DNA from: Candidatus Sodalis pierantonius str. SOPE
Lineage (GTDB): Bacteria; Pseudomonadota; Gammaproteobacteria; Enterobacterales; Enterobacteriaceae
Assembly: GCF_000517405.1 (NCBI RefSeq)
Contig: NZ_CP006568.1
Coordinates: 992,001-1,056,000 of the forward strand
Direction: 5' to 3'
Length of the DNA: 64,000 nt
Under the pieces are notes generated by a model that ran no database searches, was not told the DNA's origin, and was given only the letters and a program-made list of their open reading frames with translations. This document shows positions 45,008 to 53,703 of the stretch, one piece after another (the first letter of the stretch is position 1; each line of letters opens with the position of its first letter). Position numbers and translations under genes: made by a program.

Positions 45008-46309
45008 ATGTCCAAAATTGTAAAAGTCATTGGCCGTGAAATCATCGACTCCCGCGGAAATCCGACCGTAGAAGCAGAAGTACACCTGAAGGGTGGTTTC
45101 GTTGGTCTGGCTGCTGCGCCGTCGGGCGCCTCCACCGGTTCGCGCGAAGCGCTGGAGCTGCGTGACGGCGACAAATCCCGTTTCCTGGGCAAAGGCGTCA
45201 CCAAAGCGGTTGACGCGGTGAACGGTCCTATCGCTCAGGCCCTGACCGGTAAAGACGCCAAAGATCAGGCCGCGCTGGATAAAACCATGATCGACCTGGA
45301 CGGCACCGAAAACAAATCCAAGTTTGGCGCCAACGCCATTCTGGCCGTGTCGCTCGCCGCCGCCAAAGCCGCCGCCGCCTCAAAAGGCATGCCTTTGTAT
45401 GAGCATATCGCGGAGCTGAACGGCACCCCTGGCAAATTCTCCATGCCGCTGCCGATGATGAACATCATCAACGGTGGTGAACACGCCGATAACAACGTCG
45501 ACATCCAGGAATTCATGATCCAGCCGGTCGGCGCGAAAACCATCAAAGAAGCGGTACGTATGGGCTCAGAAGTGTTCCACAATCTGGCCAAGGTACTGAA
45601 GGGCAAAGGCATGAACACCGCCGTGGGTGACGAGGGCGGCTATGCGCCGAACCTGGAATCCAACGCCGCGGCGCTGGCCGCTATCAAGGAAGCGGTTGAG
45701 AAAGCCGGTTACGTGCTGGGTAAAGACATCACCCTGGCGATGGACTGCGCGGCCTCTGAGTTCTTTGAAGAATCTACCGGTAACTACAACTTGAAAGGCG
45801 AAGGCAAAACCTTTACCTCGCAGGAGTTCACCCATTACCTGGAAGATCTGACCAAACAGTACCCGATCGTTTCCATTGAAGATGGCCTGAACGAGTCCGA
45901 CTGGAACGGTTTTGCTTACCAGACCAAAGTGCTGGGCGACAAAATCCAGCTGGTGGGCGACGATCTGTTCGTGACCAATACCAAGATCCTGAAAGAAGGT
46001 ATCGACAAAGGTATCGCCAACTCCATCCTTATCAAATTCAACCAGATTGGTTCGCTGACTGAAACGCTGGCGGCAATCAAGATGGCCAAGGATGCCGGTT
46101 ATACCACCATCATTTCCCACCGTTCCGGCGAAACCGAAGACGCGACCATCGCCGACCTGGCGGTAGGGACCGCGGCTAGCCAGATCAAAACCGGTTCGAT
46201 GAGCCGTTCCGACCGCGTGGCAAAATACAACCAGCTGATTCGTATCGAAGAAGCCCTAGGTGACCGCGCGCCGTTCAACGGTCTGCGTGAAGTGAAAGGC
46301 CAGGCGTAA
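45008..46309 (+). CDS. eno: Enolase
   Basis: Glycolytic enzyme converting 2-phosphoglycerate to phosphoenolpyruvate; in enterobacteria also a part of the RNA degradosome. The 433-residue protein starts MSKIVKVIGREIIDSRGNPT. Metal ligands lie in LAMDCAASEF, IVSIEDGLNESDW and LVGDDLFVTN, with the catalytic Lys in LIKFNQIGSLTETL. Codon use is strongly biased, as expected for a highly expressed gene. The ATG at 45008 has TGAGGA ahead of it. A strong terminator follows. Confidence 0.97.
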   Translation: MSKIVKVIGREIIDSRGNPTVEAEVHLKGGFVGLAAAPSGASTGSREALELRDGDKSRFLGKGVTKAVDAVNGPIAQALTGKDAKDQAALDKTMIDLDGTENKSKFGANAILAVSLAAAKAAAASKGMPLYEHIAELNGTPGKFSMPLPMMNIINGGEHADNNVDIQEFMIQPVGAKTIKEAVRMGSEVFHNLAKVLKGKGMNTAVGDEGGYAPNLESNAAALAAIKEAVEKAGYVLGKDITLAMDCAASEFFEESTGNYNLKGEGKTFTSQEFTHYLEDLTKQYPIVSIEDGLNESDWNGFAYQTKVLGDKIQLVGDDLFVTNTKILKEGIDKGIANSILIKFNQIGSLTETLAAIKMAKDAGYTTIISHRSGETEDATIADLAVGTAASQIKTGSMSRSDRVAKYNQLIRIEEALGDRAPFNGLREVKGQA

Positions 46310-46346
46310 GCCCGGTAGTCGACTCCGCTCTGGGTCCAAACGCCTC

Positions 46347-46394
46347 GGGCCGGAGCCTGAAAGCGCTCCGGCCCGCTTCGGCGGGCTTTTTTTT
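46347..46394 (+). terminator. Double-hairpin terminator after eno
   Basis: GCCCGC-TTCG-GCGGGC (46371-46386) is followed by eight Ts and is a strong intrinsic terminator. A longer upstream stem (GGGCCGGAGC/GCTCCGGCCC, 46347-46374) shares its last bases, so the two hairpins are mutually exclusive. Confidence 0.85.
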
Positions 46395-46477
46395 ATTCAC
46401 AGCGGCGGCCCCCGCTGGCGATATCCGACGGGCAGGCAATACTCAGTCTTATTCGCAGCCGTCATCACGAGAAATGT

Positions 46478-47158
46478 ATGCAGTACCCGCTTAACGAAAT
46501 TTTCCAGACCCTCCAGGGAGAAGGCTATTTTACCGGCGTGCCGGCGATCTTTATTCGTCTGCAGGGGTGTCCGGTGGGATGCAGCTGGTGCGATACCAAA
46601 CATACCTGGCAACAGGACGAGACCGATCATGTGCCGGCGGGGGAAATACCGCTGAAGACCGCCGACAGCAGCCGTTGGGCCAGCCTCACGGCGGAGGAGA
46701 TGATCGCGATGATCGCGATGATCGCGCAGCAGGGCTGGACCGCCCGGCACGTCGTGATAACCGGCGGCGAGCCCTGTTTGCATGATCTGATGCCCCTGAC
46801 CCACGCCCTGGAACAGCAGGGATTCAGCTGCCAGATTGAAACCAGCGGTACCCAGGACGTTCACTGCACGCCGCAAACCTGGGTGACGGTGTCGCCGAAA
46901 ATCAACATGCGCGGTGGCTTGCCGGTGCTGGCGCAGGCGCTGGGCCGCAGCGATGAAATCAAGCATCCGGTGGCGCGTCAGCGCGATATCGACGAGTTGG
47001 ATGCGCTGTTGCAGACTCTGCATGATACAAAACAGCGGGTTATCGCGCTCCAGCCCATCAGTCAGAAAGAGGCGGCCACCCGCTTGTGTATCGAGACCTG
47101 CATCGCCCGTAACTGGCGGTTATCGATGCAAACCCACAAGTACCTCAACATCGCCTAG
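46478..47158 (+). CDS. queE: 7-carboxy-7-deazaguanine synthase QueE
   Basis: Radical-SAM enzyme of queuosine synthesis acting on carboxy-tetrahydropterin, the product of QueD. The 226-residue protein has the cluster motif GCPVGCSWCDT and the SAM-binding VITGGEPCLHDL. Three tandem copies of ATGATCGCG (46698-46724) give MIAMIAMIA where E. coli has a shorter segment, so three residues are added in a surface helix without breaking the frame. The gene is open, but QueD, the preceding step, is broken. Confidence 0.93.
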   Translation: MQYPLNEIFQTLQGEGYFTGVPAIFIRLQGCPVGCSWCDTKHTWQQDETDHVPAGEIPLKTADSSRWASLTAEEMIAMIAMIAQQGWTARHVVITGGEPCLHDLMPLTHALEQQGFSCQIETSGTQDVHCTPQTWVTVSPKINMRGGLPVLAQALGRSDEIKHPVARQRDIDELDALLQTLHDTKQRVIALQPISQKEAATRLCIETCIARNWRLSMQTHKYLNIA

Positions 47159-47442
47159 GGGCGGTCCGCCACCGTCTTGATGTTTTCATTTCTTGTAGGA
47201 TAAAAAGATAACTCACTGTTCCGATTATCAGAGCGATAAACGCGGTAGGCAGGTCGCTTTAGCGTTCTTCCTGACGGATACCCGCAAGGGAACGCCCTTT
47301 TCCCCTAACAACTGACATAGAGTAATCTACCGGGGGTAACACGCTGAATCCGAGGAAAGTCGTGATTTTCAAAACCCGTGAGGATAGGGTACTTTGCCCG
47401 AGCGGGCGGGCGGGCGGAGCGGGTCCTTTGCCAAGGGCGTCT
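47159..47442. other. Intergenic region between queE and queD
   Basis: About 280 bp with no gene. It has an AT-rich start and a GCGGGCGG-type repeat near 47400-47420. No RNA gene was recognised. Confidence 0.4.
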
Positions 47443-47805
47443 TTATTGGCCGCGGTAGACGCAGCCCGCGGTACAGGTTTCTTTGACGGTCACGGCGCTT
47501 AACAGCGGCAGTTGCGGTTTTAGCTGCTACCAGATCCATTGCGCCAGCACTTCGCTGGTAGGATTCTCCAGGCCAGGGATATCATTAAGATAATAATGAT
47601 CTAGCCGGTTGAGGATGGGTTTAAAGGCGGCCTTCAAGTCGGCGAAATCCATAATCCAGCCGGTGTGGGGATCCACTTCGCCGGTCACTTCCAGGCGCAC
47701 TAAAAAGGAGTGTCCATGCAGTCGGCCGCACTTATGTCCCGCGGGGACATGGGGAATACGGTGGGTGGATTCAAAGGTAAAATCTTTATATAACGTGGTA
47801 ATCAC
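47443..47805 (-). pseudogene. queD: 6-carboxy-tetrahydropterin synthase QueD, amber-truncated
   Basis: QueD converts dihydroneopterin triphosphate to 6-carboxy-tetrahydropterin. The zinc histidines lie in FESTHRIPHVP and CGRLHGHSFLV, with the catalytic Cys just before. A TAG at 47527-47529 replaces the Asp codon of the WIWDQ motif, stopping after 92 codons. The same frame continues QLKPQLPLLSAVTVKETCTA to a normal stop at 47443. The conserved Glu of VKETCTAGC lies in the lost part. Overall length (120 codons) matches E. coli. Confidence 0.9.
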
Positions 47806-48144
47806 TGTCGCTTCTCTTCTACTACATTGACTGCATAATAACGGTTAGCGCGCTATGATGCCATGGATCGCGCCGCCGGCAACCCTCCCAACGGAAAATA
47901 AGATGATTTGGCGCGCTGCCCGCGCGGCTGACGGTGTCATCCCCCGCGTAAAGATCAGGGGATCCTGGGGGGCTATTCTATCGGTAATTACGGTAAGTTT
48001 AACCTTATTTATACCTTATGATGTTTAGTTATTTATTATTCACATCGCATCCTTTATTGTAAACCGGCGAGTGGTTAACCTTACAAACTCTAATGGTCTT
48101 TATTGCCCGGCCTGGCGTGCCGGCCCAAGGAACTTCCTACCCCC
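47806..48144. promoter_or_regulatory. cysJ upstream region
   Basis: About 340 bp with no gene between divergent queD and cysJ. An AT-rich block at 47990-48060 is the likely promoter area. CysB activates the cysJIH promoter in E. coli; I cannot point to a specific CysB site here. Confidence 0.4.
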
Positions 48145-49959
48145 ATGACGAAACAGGTCCCCTCTTCCACAGTGCTGCCGCTAAGCGCGGAGCAGCTGGA
48201 TCGCTTGCAGACAGCGACCAGTGATTTTTCTCCCCTGCAACTGGCCTGGATTTCCGGTTATTTTTGGGGACGGGTAGCGGAAGGCCAGCCCTCGGGCGTC
48301 GCGGCGCCCGCACAGCCTCAGGGGGCCGCCGCCGCGGCGCCGATTACGCTGCTGAGCGCCTCGCAGACCGGCAACGCGCGCCGGCTGGCGGAGCAACTGC
48401 GCGATGATTTGATCGCCGCGCAGCTTGATGTGGTGCTGATTAACGCGGGCGACTATAAATTCAAACAGATCGCGCAGGAAAAACTGCTGCTGGTGGTGAC
48501 CTCCACGCAGGGTGAGGGGGATCCGCCGGAAGAGGCGATCGCGCTGTATAAATATCTTTTCTCTAAAAAGGCGCCGGCGCTGCCGGATACCCAATTCGCC
48601 GTGTTCGGCCTGGGCGACAGCTCCTATGAGCATTTTGCCAAAACCGGCAAAGATTTCGACAGCCGACTGGCGGCGCTGGGAGCGCAGCGTTTGTACGACC
48701 GGGTGGACGCCGATGTGGACTACCAGTCGCAGGCCGAGGCCTGGCGCGCCGCGATGGTGGAACGGCTGAAGGCGCGGGTGGCGATCGCCAGTCCGGCGCA
48801 GCAGCAATTGGCGGTCAGCGGCAATGTCAACGAAGTGGACTCCAGCCCCTACACCAAAGACGCGCCGCTCAGCGCGCATTTGTCGGTGACTCAGAAGATA
48901 ACCAGCCGGCAATCGCACAAAGATGTGCGCCATCTGGAGATCGATCTGGCGGATTCCGGGCTGCGTTATCAGCCAGGCGATGCGCTGGGGATATGGTACG
49001 AAAACGACCCGGCGCTGATTGGCGAATTGCTGGCGCTGCTGTGGCTTAAGGGCGACGAGCCGGTCGAGGTGGCGGGGCAGACGCTGTCCCTCGGCGAGGC
49101 GCTGCAAAAACATTACGAGCTAACGCAAAACACCCCGGCCATCGTAGAGAGCTATGCCGCCCTCGCGCGGGTTGAGGCGCTGTTGGCGGTCGTGGCGGAC
49201 AAAGCGCAATTGCAACAATTTGCGCTTGCGACGCCTATCGTCGATATGGTGCGCCGCGCGCCCATTGAACTGCGCGCCGAGCAGCTTTTGGGGCTGCTGC
49301 GCCCGCTGACGCCGCGCCTGTATTCCATCGCGTCGTCGCAGGCGGAGGTGGGCGAAGAGGTGCATATTACCGTGGGCGTGGTGCGCTATGAAATCGATGG
49401 CCGGCCGCGCACCGGCGGCGCCAGCGGCTTTTTGGCCGACAGGCTGGCGGAAGACGATGAGCTGCGGGTATTTATCGAGCACAACGATAATTTCCGTCTG
49501 CCGAGCGATCCCAACACGCCGGTGATTATGATAGGACCGGGCACCGGGATCGCGCCGTTCCGGGCGTTCTTGCAGCAGCGCGAGGCCGACGGCGCGCCGG
49601 GGCAAAATTGGCTGTTCTTCGGCAATCCCCATTTCATCGATGACTTTCTTTACCAGGTGGAATGGCAGCGCTATGTCAAAGAGGGGCTGCTGACCAAAAT
49701 TGATCTTGCCTGGTCGCGGGATCAGGCGGAAAAAATCTACGTGCAGGATAGAGTGCGCGAGAAGGGCGCCGAAGTGTGGCGCTGGATCCAACAGGGCTCG
49801 CATATTTATGTCTGCGGCGACGCCAACCGTATGGCCCGTGATGTCGAGCAGGCGCTGGTGGCGGTGGTGGCCGAGCACGGCGGCATGGATGTTGAGCAAG
49901 CGGACGAATTTTTAAGTGAGCTGCGCATTGAGCGCCGTTATCAGCGGGATGTCTATTGA
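48145..49959 (+). CDS. cysJ: Sulfite reductase flavoprotein subunit CysJ
   Basis: CysJ passes electrons from NADPH through FAD and FMN to CysI. The 604 residues include an N-terminal flavodoxin domain (LLSASQTGNARRLAEQL, then STQGEGDPPEEAI), an FAD domain (PRLYSIASSQ) and an NADPH domain (MIGPGTGIAPFRAFLQQRE, then YVCGDANRMARDVE). The C-terminus ERRYQRDVY is the conserved FAD-contacting end. I chose the ATG at 48145 by alignment with the E. coli start. It overlaps cysI by one base. Intact. Confidence 0.96.
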   Translation: MTKQVPSSTVLPLSAEQLDRLQTATSDFSPLQLAWISGYFWGRVAEGQPSGVAAPAQPQGAAAAAPITLLSASQTGNARRLAEQLRDDLIAAQLDVVLINAGDYKFKQIAQEKLLLVVTSTQGEGDPPEEAIALYKYLFSKKAPALPDTQFAVFGLGDSSYEHFAKTGKDFDSRLAALGAQRLYDRVDADVDYQSQAEAWRAAMVERLKARVAIASPAQQQLAVSGNVNEVDSSPYTKDAPLSAHLSVTQKITSRQSHKDVRHLEIDLADSGLRYQPGDALGIWYENDPALIGELLALLWLKGDEPVEVAGQTLSLGEALQKHYELTQNTPAIVESYAALARVEALLAVVADKAQLQQFALATPIVDMVRRAPIELRAEQLLGLLRPLTPRLYSIASSQAEVGEEVHITVGVVRYEIDGRPRTGGASGFLADRLAEDDELRVFIEHNDNFRLPSDPNTPVIMIGPGTGIAPFRAFLQQREADGAPGQNWLFFGNPHFIDDFLYQVEWQRYVKEGLLTKIDLAWSRDQAEKIYVQDRVREKGAEVWRWIQQGSHIYVCGDANRMARDVEQALVAVVAEHGGMDVEQADEFLSELRIERRYQRDVY

Positions 49960-51659
49960 TGAGCGAACAACAACCGAAAGCCAAATTCTCCGACAACGAA
50001 CGGTTAAAAAGCGAAAGCAATTTTCTGCGCGGTACCATCGCGCAGGATCTGCAGGACGGGCTGACCGGCGGCTTCAATGGCGATAATTTTCAGTTGATCC
50101 GCTTTCACGGCATGTACCAGCAAGACGATCGCGACCTGCGCGCCGAGCGCGCCGAGGCGAAGCTGGAGCCGCTGATTAATATGATGCTGCGCTGCCGCCT
50201 GCCGGGCGGGGTGATCACGCCGCAGCAGTGGCTGGGTATCGACGCGTTCGCCGCCGAAGAGACTTTCTACGGCAGCATCCGCCTGACTACCCGGCAAACG
50301 TTCCAGTTTCACGGCGTGCTTAAGCCGAAGCTGAAAGGCATGCATCAACTGCTGCACCGCCTGGGACTGGACTTTATCGCGACCGCCGGCGACGTTAACC
50401 GTAACGTACTGTGCACCTCCAATCCCATCGAGTCGGTGCTGCATCGGCAGGCCTGGGAATGGGCGAAGAAGATCTCCGAACATCTGCTGCCGAAAACCCG
50501 CGCCTATGCGGAAATCTGGCTGGACGGCGTAAAGACCGAAACCACCGACCAGGAACCGATCCTGGGGCCGACCTATCTGCCGCGTAAATTTAAAACCACG
50601 GTGGTGGTGCCGCCGCTGAACGATGTAGATTTGCACGCCAACGATCTGAACTTTGTCGCCATCAGCGATAACGGCCAATTGGTGGGGTTCAACGTGCTGG
50701 TGGGCGGCGGCCTGGCGATGACCCACGGCGATAAGAGCACCTATCCGCGCAAGGCCAGTGAGTTCGGCTTTATCGCCCTGGAGAATACGCTGAAAATCGC
50801 CGAAGCGGTGGTGACCACGCAGCGTGACTGGGGCAACCGCGCCAATCGCAAGAACGCCAAGACCAAATATACCCTAGAGCGTGAAGGCGTCGGCGCGTTC
50901 CGCGATGAAGTGGAAATCCGCGCGGGCGTTCAATTCGCCCCTATCCGCCCTTATGCTTTTACCGAACGCGGCGATCGCTTCGACTGGGTCAAGGGGATCG
51001 ATAACCAATGGCATCTGACGCTGTTTATCGAAAACGGCCGCATCCTTGATTACCCGGACCGCACGCTAAAAACCGGCCTGGCGGAAATCGCCCGCATCCA
51101 TAAAGGGGATTTCCGTCTGACCGCCAACCAAAACCTGATTATCGCCGGCGTCGATAAGAAGGATAAAGCGGCTATCGAAGCGCTGGCGCGGCGCCACGGG
51201 CTGATTAACGATGATGTCAGCGCGCAGCGTAAGGCATCCATGGCCTGCGTGGCGTTTCCCACCTGTCCGCTGGCGATGGCCGAAGCAGAGCGTTTCCTGC
51301 CGCAGTTTGTCAGTAAGGTGGAGAACATCATGTCGGGTCACGGGCTGGGAGACGACGAGATTATCCTGCGCGTGACCGGCTGTCCAAACGGCTGTGGTCG
51401 CGCGATGCTGGCGGAAATCGGGCTGGTGGGTAAAGCCATTGGCCGCTATAACTTGTATTTGGGCGGCGATCGCATTGGTACCCGCATTCCGCGCATATAT
51501 CGGGAAAATATTACCGAAGACGAAATCCTGAGCATCATCGATGACACCGCGGGCCGCTGGGCGCGTGAGCGCCAGCCGCGTGAATCCTACGGCGATTATG
51601 TGGTGCGGGCCGGCATAGTTCGCCCGGTGGTGGATTCGGCGCGCGACTTTTACGATTAA
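49959..51659 (+). CDS. cysI: Sulfite reductase hemoprotein subunit CysI
   Basis: Reduces sulfite to sulfide with six electrons at a coupled sirohaem-4Fe4S centre. The 566 residues contain the four cluster cysteines (ACVAFPTCPLAMAEAE and VTGCPNGCGRAML) and the substrate-binding basic motifs. Its ATG overlaps the cysJ stop (TGATG). It needs sirohaem from CysG, encoded downstream. Intact. Confidence 0.97.
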   Translation: MSEQQPKAKFSDNERLKSESNFLRGTIAQDLQDGLTGGFNGDNFQLIRFHGMYQQDDRDLRAERAEAKLEPLINMMLRCRLPGGVITPQQWLGIDAFAAEETFYGSIRLTTRQTFQFHGVLKPKLKGMHQLLHRLGLDFIATAGDVNRNVLCTSNPIESVLHRQAWEWAKKISEHLLPKTRAYAEIWLDGVKTETTDQEPILGPTYLPRKFKTTVVVPPLNDVDLHANDLNFVAISDNGQLVGFNVLVGGGLAMTHGDKSTYPRKASEFGFIALENTLKIAEAVVTTQRDWGNRANRKNAKTKYTLEREGVGAFRDEVEIRAGVQFAPIRPYAFTERGDRFDWVKGIDNQWHLTLFIENGRILDYPDRTLKTGLAEIARIHKGDFRLTANQNLIIAGVDKKDKAAIEALARRHGLINDDVSAQRKASMACVAFPTCPLAMAEAERFLPQFVSKVENIMSGHGLGDDEIILRVTGCPNGCGRAMLAEIGLVGKAIGRYNLYLGGDRIGTRIPRIYRENITEDEILSIIDDTAGRWARERQPRESYGDYVVRAGIVRPVVDSARDFYD

Positions 51660-51674
51660 TCGGAGGGTGACGGT

Positions 51675-52409
51675 ATGAGCGATTGGGATCTCGGCGAATT
51701 AACCGCGCTGGACAAGACGCAGCAAACGGCGGCGCTGGCGGCGGTCAATCAGCAGTTGGAAAGCCAAACGGTGGAACAGCGGGTCGCCTGGGCGCTGGAG
51801 CATCTGCCCGAGCAGGCGGTGCTGTCATCAAGTTTTGGTATTCAGGCGGCGGTCAGTCTGCATCTGGTGACCCGCCAGCGTCCGGATATTCCGGTGATTT
51901 TGACCGACACGGGTTATCTGTTCCCGGAAACTTACCGCTTTATCGATGAGCTGACCGAGACTCTGGGGCTTAACCTACAGATCTTCCGCGCCAACACTTC
52001 CCCCGCCTGGCAGGAGGCGCGCTACGGCAAGCTGTGGGAACAGGGTGTCGAGGGTATTGAGCGCTATAACCAACTCAACAAAGTAGAACCGATGAACCGC
52101 GCGCTGGCGACCCTTGGCGCCGGGACCTGGTTCGCGGGTCTGCGGCGCGAGCAGTCCGGTAGCCGCGCCCGGTTACCGGTGCTGGCGATCCAGCGCGGCG
52201 TGTTTAAGCTACTGCCGATTATCGACTGGGATAATCGGCAGGTTTATCACTATCTCACCCGCCACGGCCTGAGCTATCACCCGCTGTGGGAGCAGGGCTA
52301 CCTGTCGGTGGGCGATACCCATACAACGCGCAAATGGGAGCCGGGCATGAGCGAGGAGGGGACGCGCTTTTTCGGGCTGAAACGCGAGTGCGGCCTGCAT
52401 GAAGGCTAA
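51675..52409 (+). CDS. cysH: PAPS reductase CysH
   Basis: Thioredoxin-dependent reduction of PAPS to sulfite. The 244 residues equal E. coli CysH. The PP-loop-like motif SSFGIQAAVSLHLV binds the substrate, and the catalytic Cys is in the C-terminal KRECGLHEG. It lacks the extra cysteine pairs of the Fe-S APS reductases. It follows cysI by 15 bp in a cysJIH operon. Intact. Confidence 0.96.
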   Translation: MSDWDLGELTALDKTQQTAALAAVNQQLESQTVEQRVAWALEHLPEQAVLSSSFGIQAAVSLHLVTRQRPDIPVILTDTGYLFPETYRFIDELTETLGLNLQIFRANTSPAWQEARYGKLWEQGVEGIERYNQLNKVEPMNRALATLGAGTWFAGLRREQSGSRARLPVLAIQRGVFKLLPIIDWDNRQVYHYLTRHGLSYHPLWEQGYLSVGDTHTTRKWEPGMSEEGTRFFGLKRECGLHEG

Positions 52410-52421
52410 CGGCGCGCCGCG

Positions 52422-53483
52422 CTAAGCCTGCCTGCCGACGCGGTCACGGTTCGCCGCGGCTTTGGTCTGCGCGGCGCCGGTAAGATCGCGCAGAAGCGGC
52501 CGCAGCAGGATCAGGCGGGTGCGGCGTGCCAGCTGCCCGTGAAGGTGGCGGTCAAGCCACAATACATTATCGCGCTGGCTCTGATAACGTACCGTGCCCT
52601 GAGGGAAGTGGGCGCTGACTTTCCGCTCTAGGCAGCTGTCGCCGGCCACCCCGGAAGTCATCTCCAGCACCGGCAGCCCGGCGCGGGCGAACGGCAGCAG
52701 CAGCGACGGGCATGCCGGACGATCGCGCAAACCTTTGCTGAGCAGCAGCGGTATGCCGGCGCGGCGGGCCTGCGCGCACAGGGCGTTGATCTGCGCCGAC
52801 AGCGCGCTTGTGCCCGCCGGCAGCTGATAATCCACGCGCAGCTTTTCGCCGGCGATCAGCTGCTGCAAATTCACTACCAGCCGCGTTTGTTGTTTCTCCC
52901 GTGGCGACATGCGGTCCAGATAATCCTGGCTGCCCGCTAGGTCGGGAACGCCGGCGCTCAAGGCGACAAAACGCACGCCGACCTGCAGCGGCAGCTGACC
53001 CAGTTCGCGCGCCAGGGCCAGCATGATACCCAGCCCGGCGGCACTGTCGTCCACCCCCTGTAGCGTCACACCACCCAGAATGAGGTTCAGATCGCGATCG
53101 CTGCGCGGCAGGTAAGTGTCGAGGTGGGCAATGACCAGAATCTTCCCTTTTCCGGCCTGGCCGGCTTTGGCGGCGATGGTGGAACTGGCGGTAATGCGGC
53201 GCCAGTCCACTTTGTCGCCCGGCGTGCCGTAGCGATAGCGGGTATTGAAGGCGCTCAGGTCGCTTTGATAGCCCAGCGCGCGAAATTGCTGCTGCAATTG
53301 CTCGGCGGCCAGCAACTCCGTGGAACTGCCCGCCATACGGCCGGGAAAATAGGTGGCGATAGCGCGTGTTTGCGCTTGGGCATAGCGTTCAGGGGAGGGC
53401 GTGGAGTCGGCCTGGACGGCCGGCGGCGGCAACGCGCTGACCAAGAGCCAGAACGCAACACGCAGGCAAGCGGGGTAACGCAT
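52422..53483 (-). CDS. iap: Iap-like M28 aminopeptidase homologue with degraded metal site
   Basis: This 353-residue exported protein has a signal peptide (AFWLLVSALPPPAVQA) and the M28 fold, and sits where iap lies in E. coli. The first His ligand (VIAHLDTYLP) and the bridging Asp (GVDDSAAGLG) remain. The catalytic Glu-Glu (GEEWG in E. coli) is SAGVPDLAG here. The Asp of INLDNLIVG is Gln in VNLQQLIAG, and the last His (LDNHQHID) is replaced in RDNVLWLD. The frame is fully open, so it is either a non-catalytic protein or a gene decaying by missense changes. It is convergent with cysH. Confidence 0.7.
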   Translation of the reverse strand: MRYPACLRVAFWLLVSALPPPAVQADSTPSPERYAQAQTRAIATYFPGRMAGSSTELLAAEQLQQQFRALGYQSDLSAFNTRYRYGTPGDKVDWRRITASSTIAAKAGQAGKGKILVIAHLDTYLPRSDRDLNLILGGVTLQGVDDSAAGLGIMLALARELGQLPLQVGVRFVALSAGVPDLAGSQDYLDRMSPREKQQTRLVVNLQQLIAGEKLRVDYQLPAGTSALSAQINALCAQARRAGIPLLLSKGLRDRPACPSLLLPFARAGLPVLEMTSGVAGDSCLERKVSAHFPQGTVRYQSQRDNVLWLDRHLHGQLARRTRLILLRPLLRDLTGAAQTKAAANRDRVGRQA

Positions 53484-53703
53484 AACGGAAAGTCCTTGTT
53501 TACCGGAACGGCCTCAATATTCGGCCGCGCAACTGTCGGCTATAGTATGGGGCGGCGACGGCGGCAAAACAATCCCACTTCGCTGGAAAGTCAATGGTGT
53601 CGTTATTCCATAAAGGTAAATGAAATTCCAATTAAGAATTTCATTTACCAGAAATGGTCGACGTATAGTCATAATATTGCTAAACACGAATAGAAAGGTT
53701 GCT

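Noticed and set aside
47159..47442. Possible RNA gene between queE and queD
   Set aside because: No stable hairpin set, promoter or recognisable RNA family could be identified by eye.
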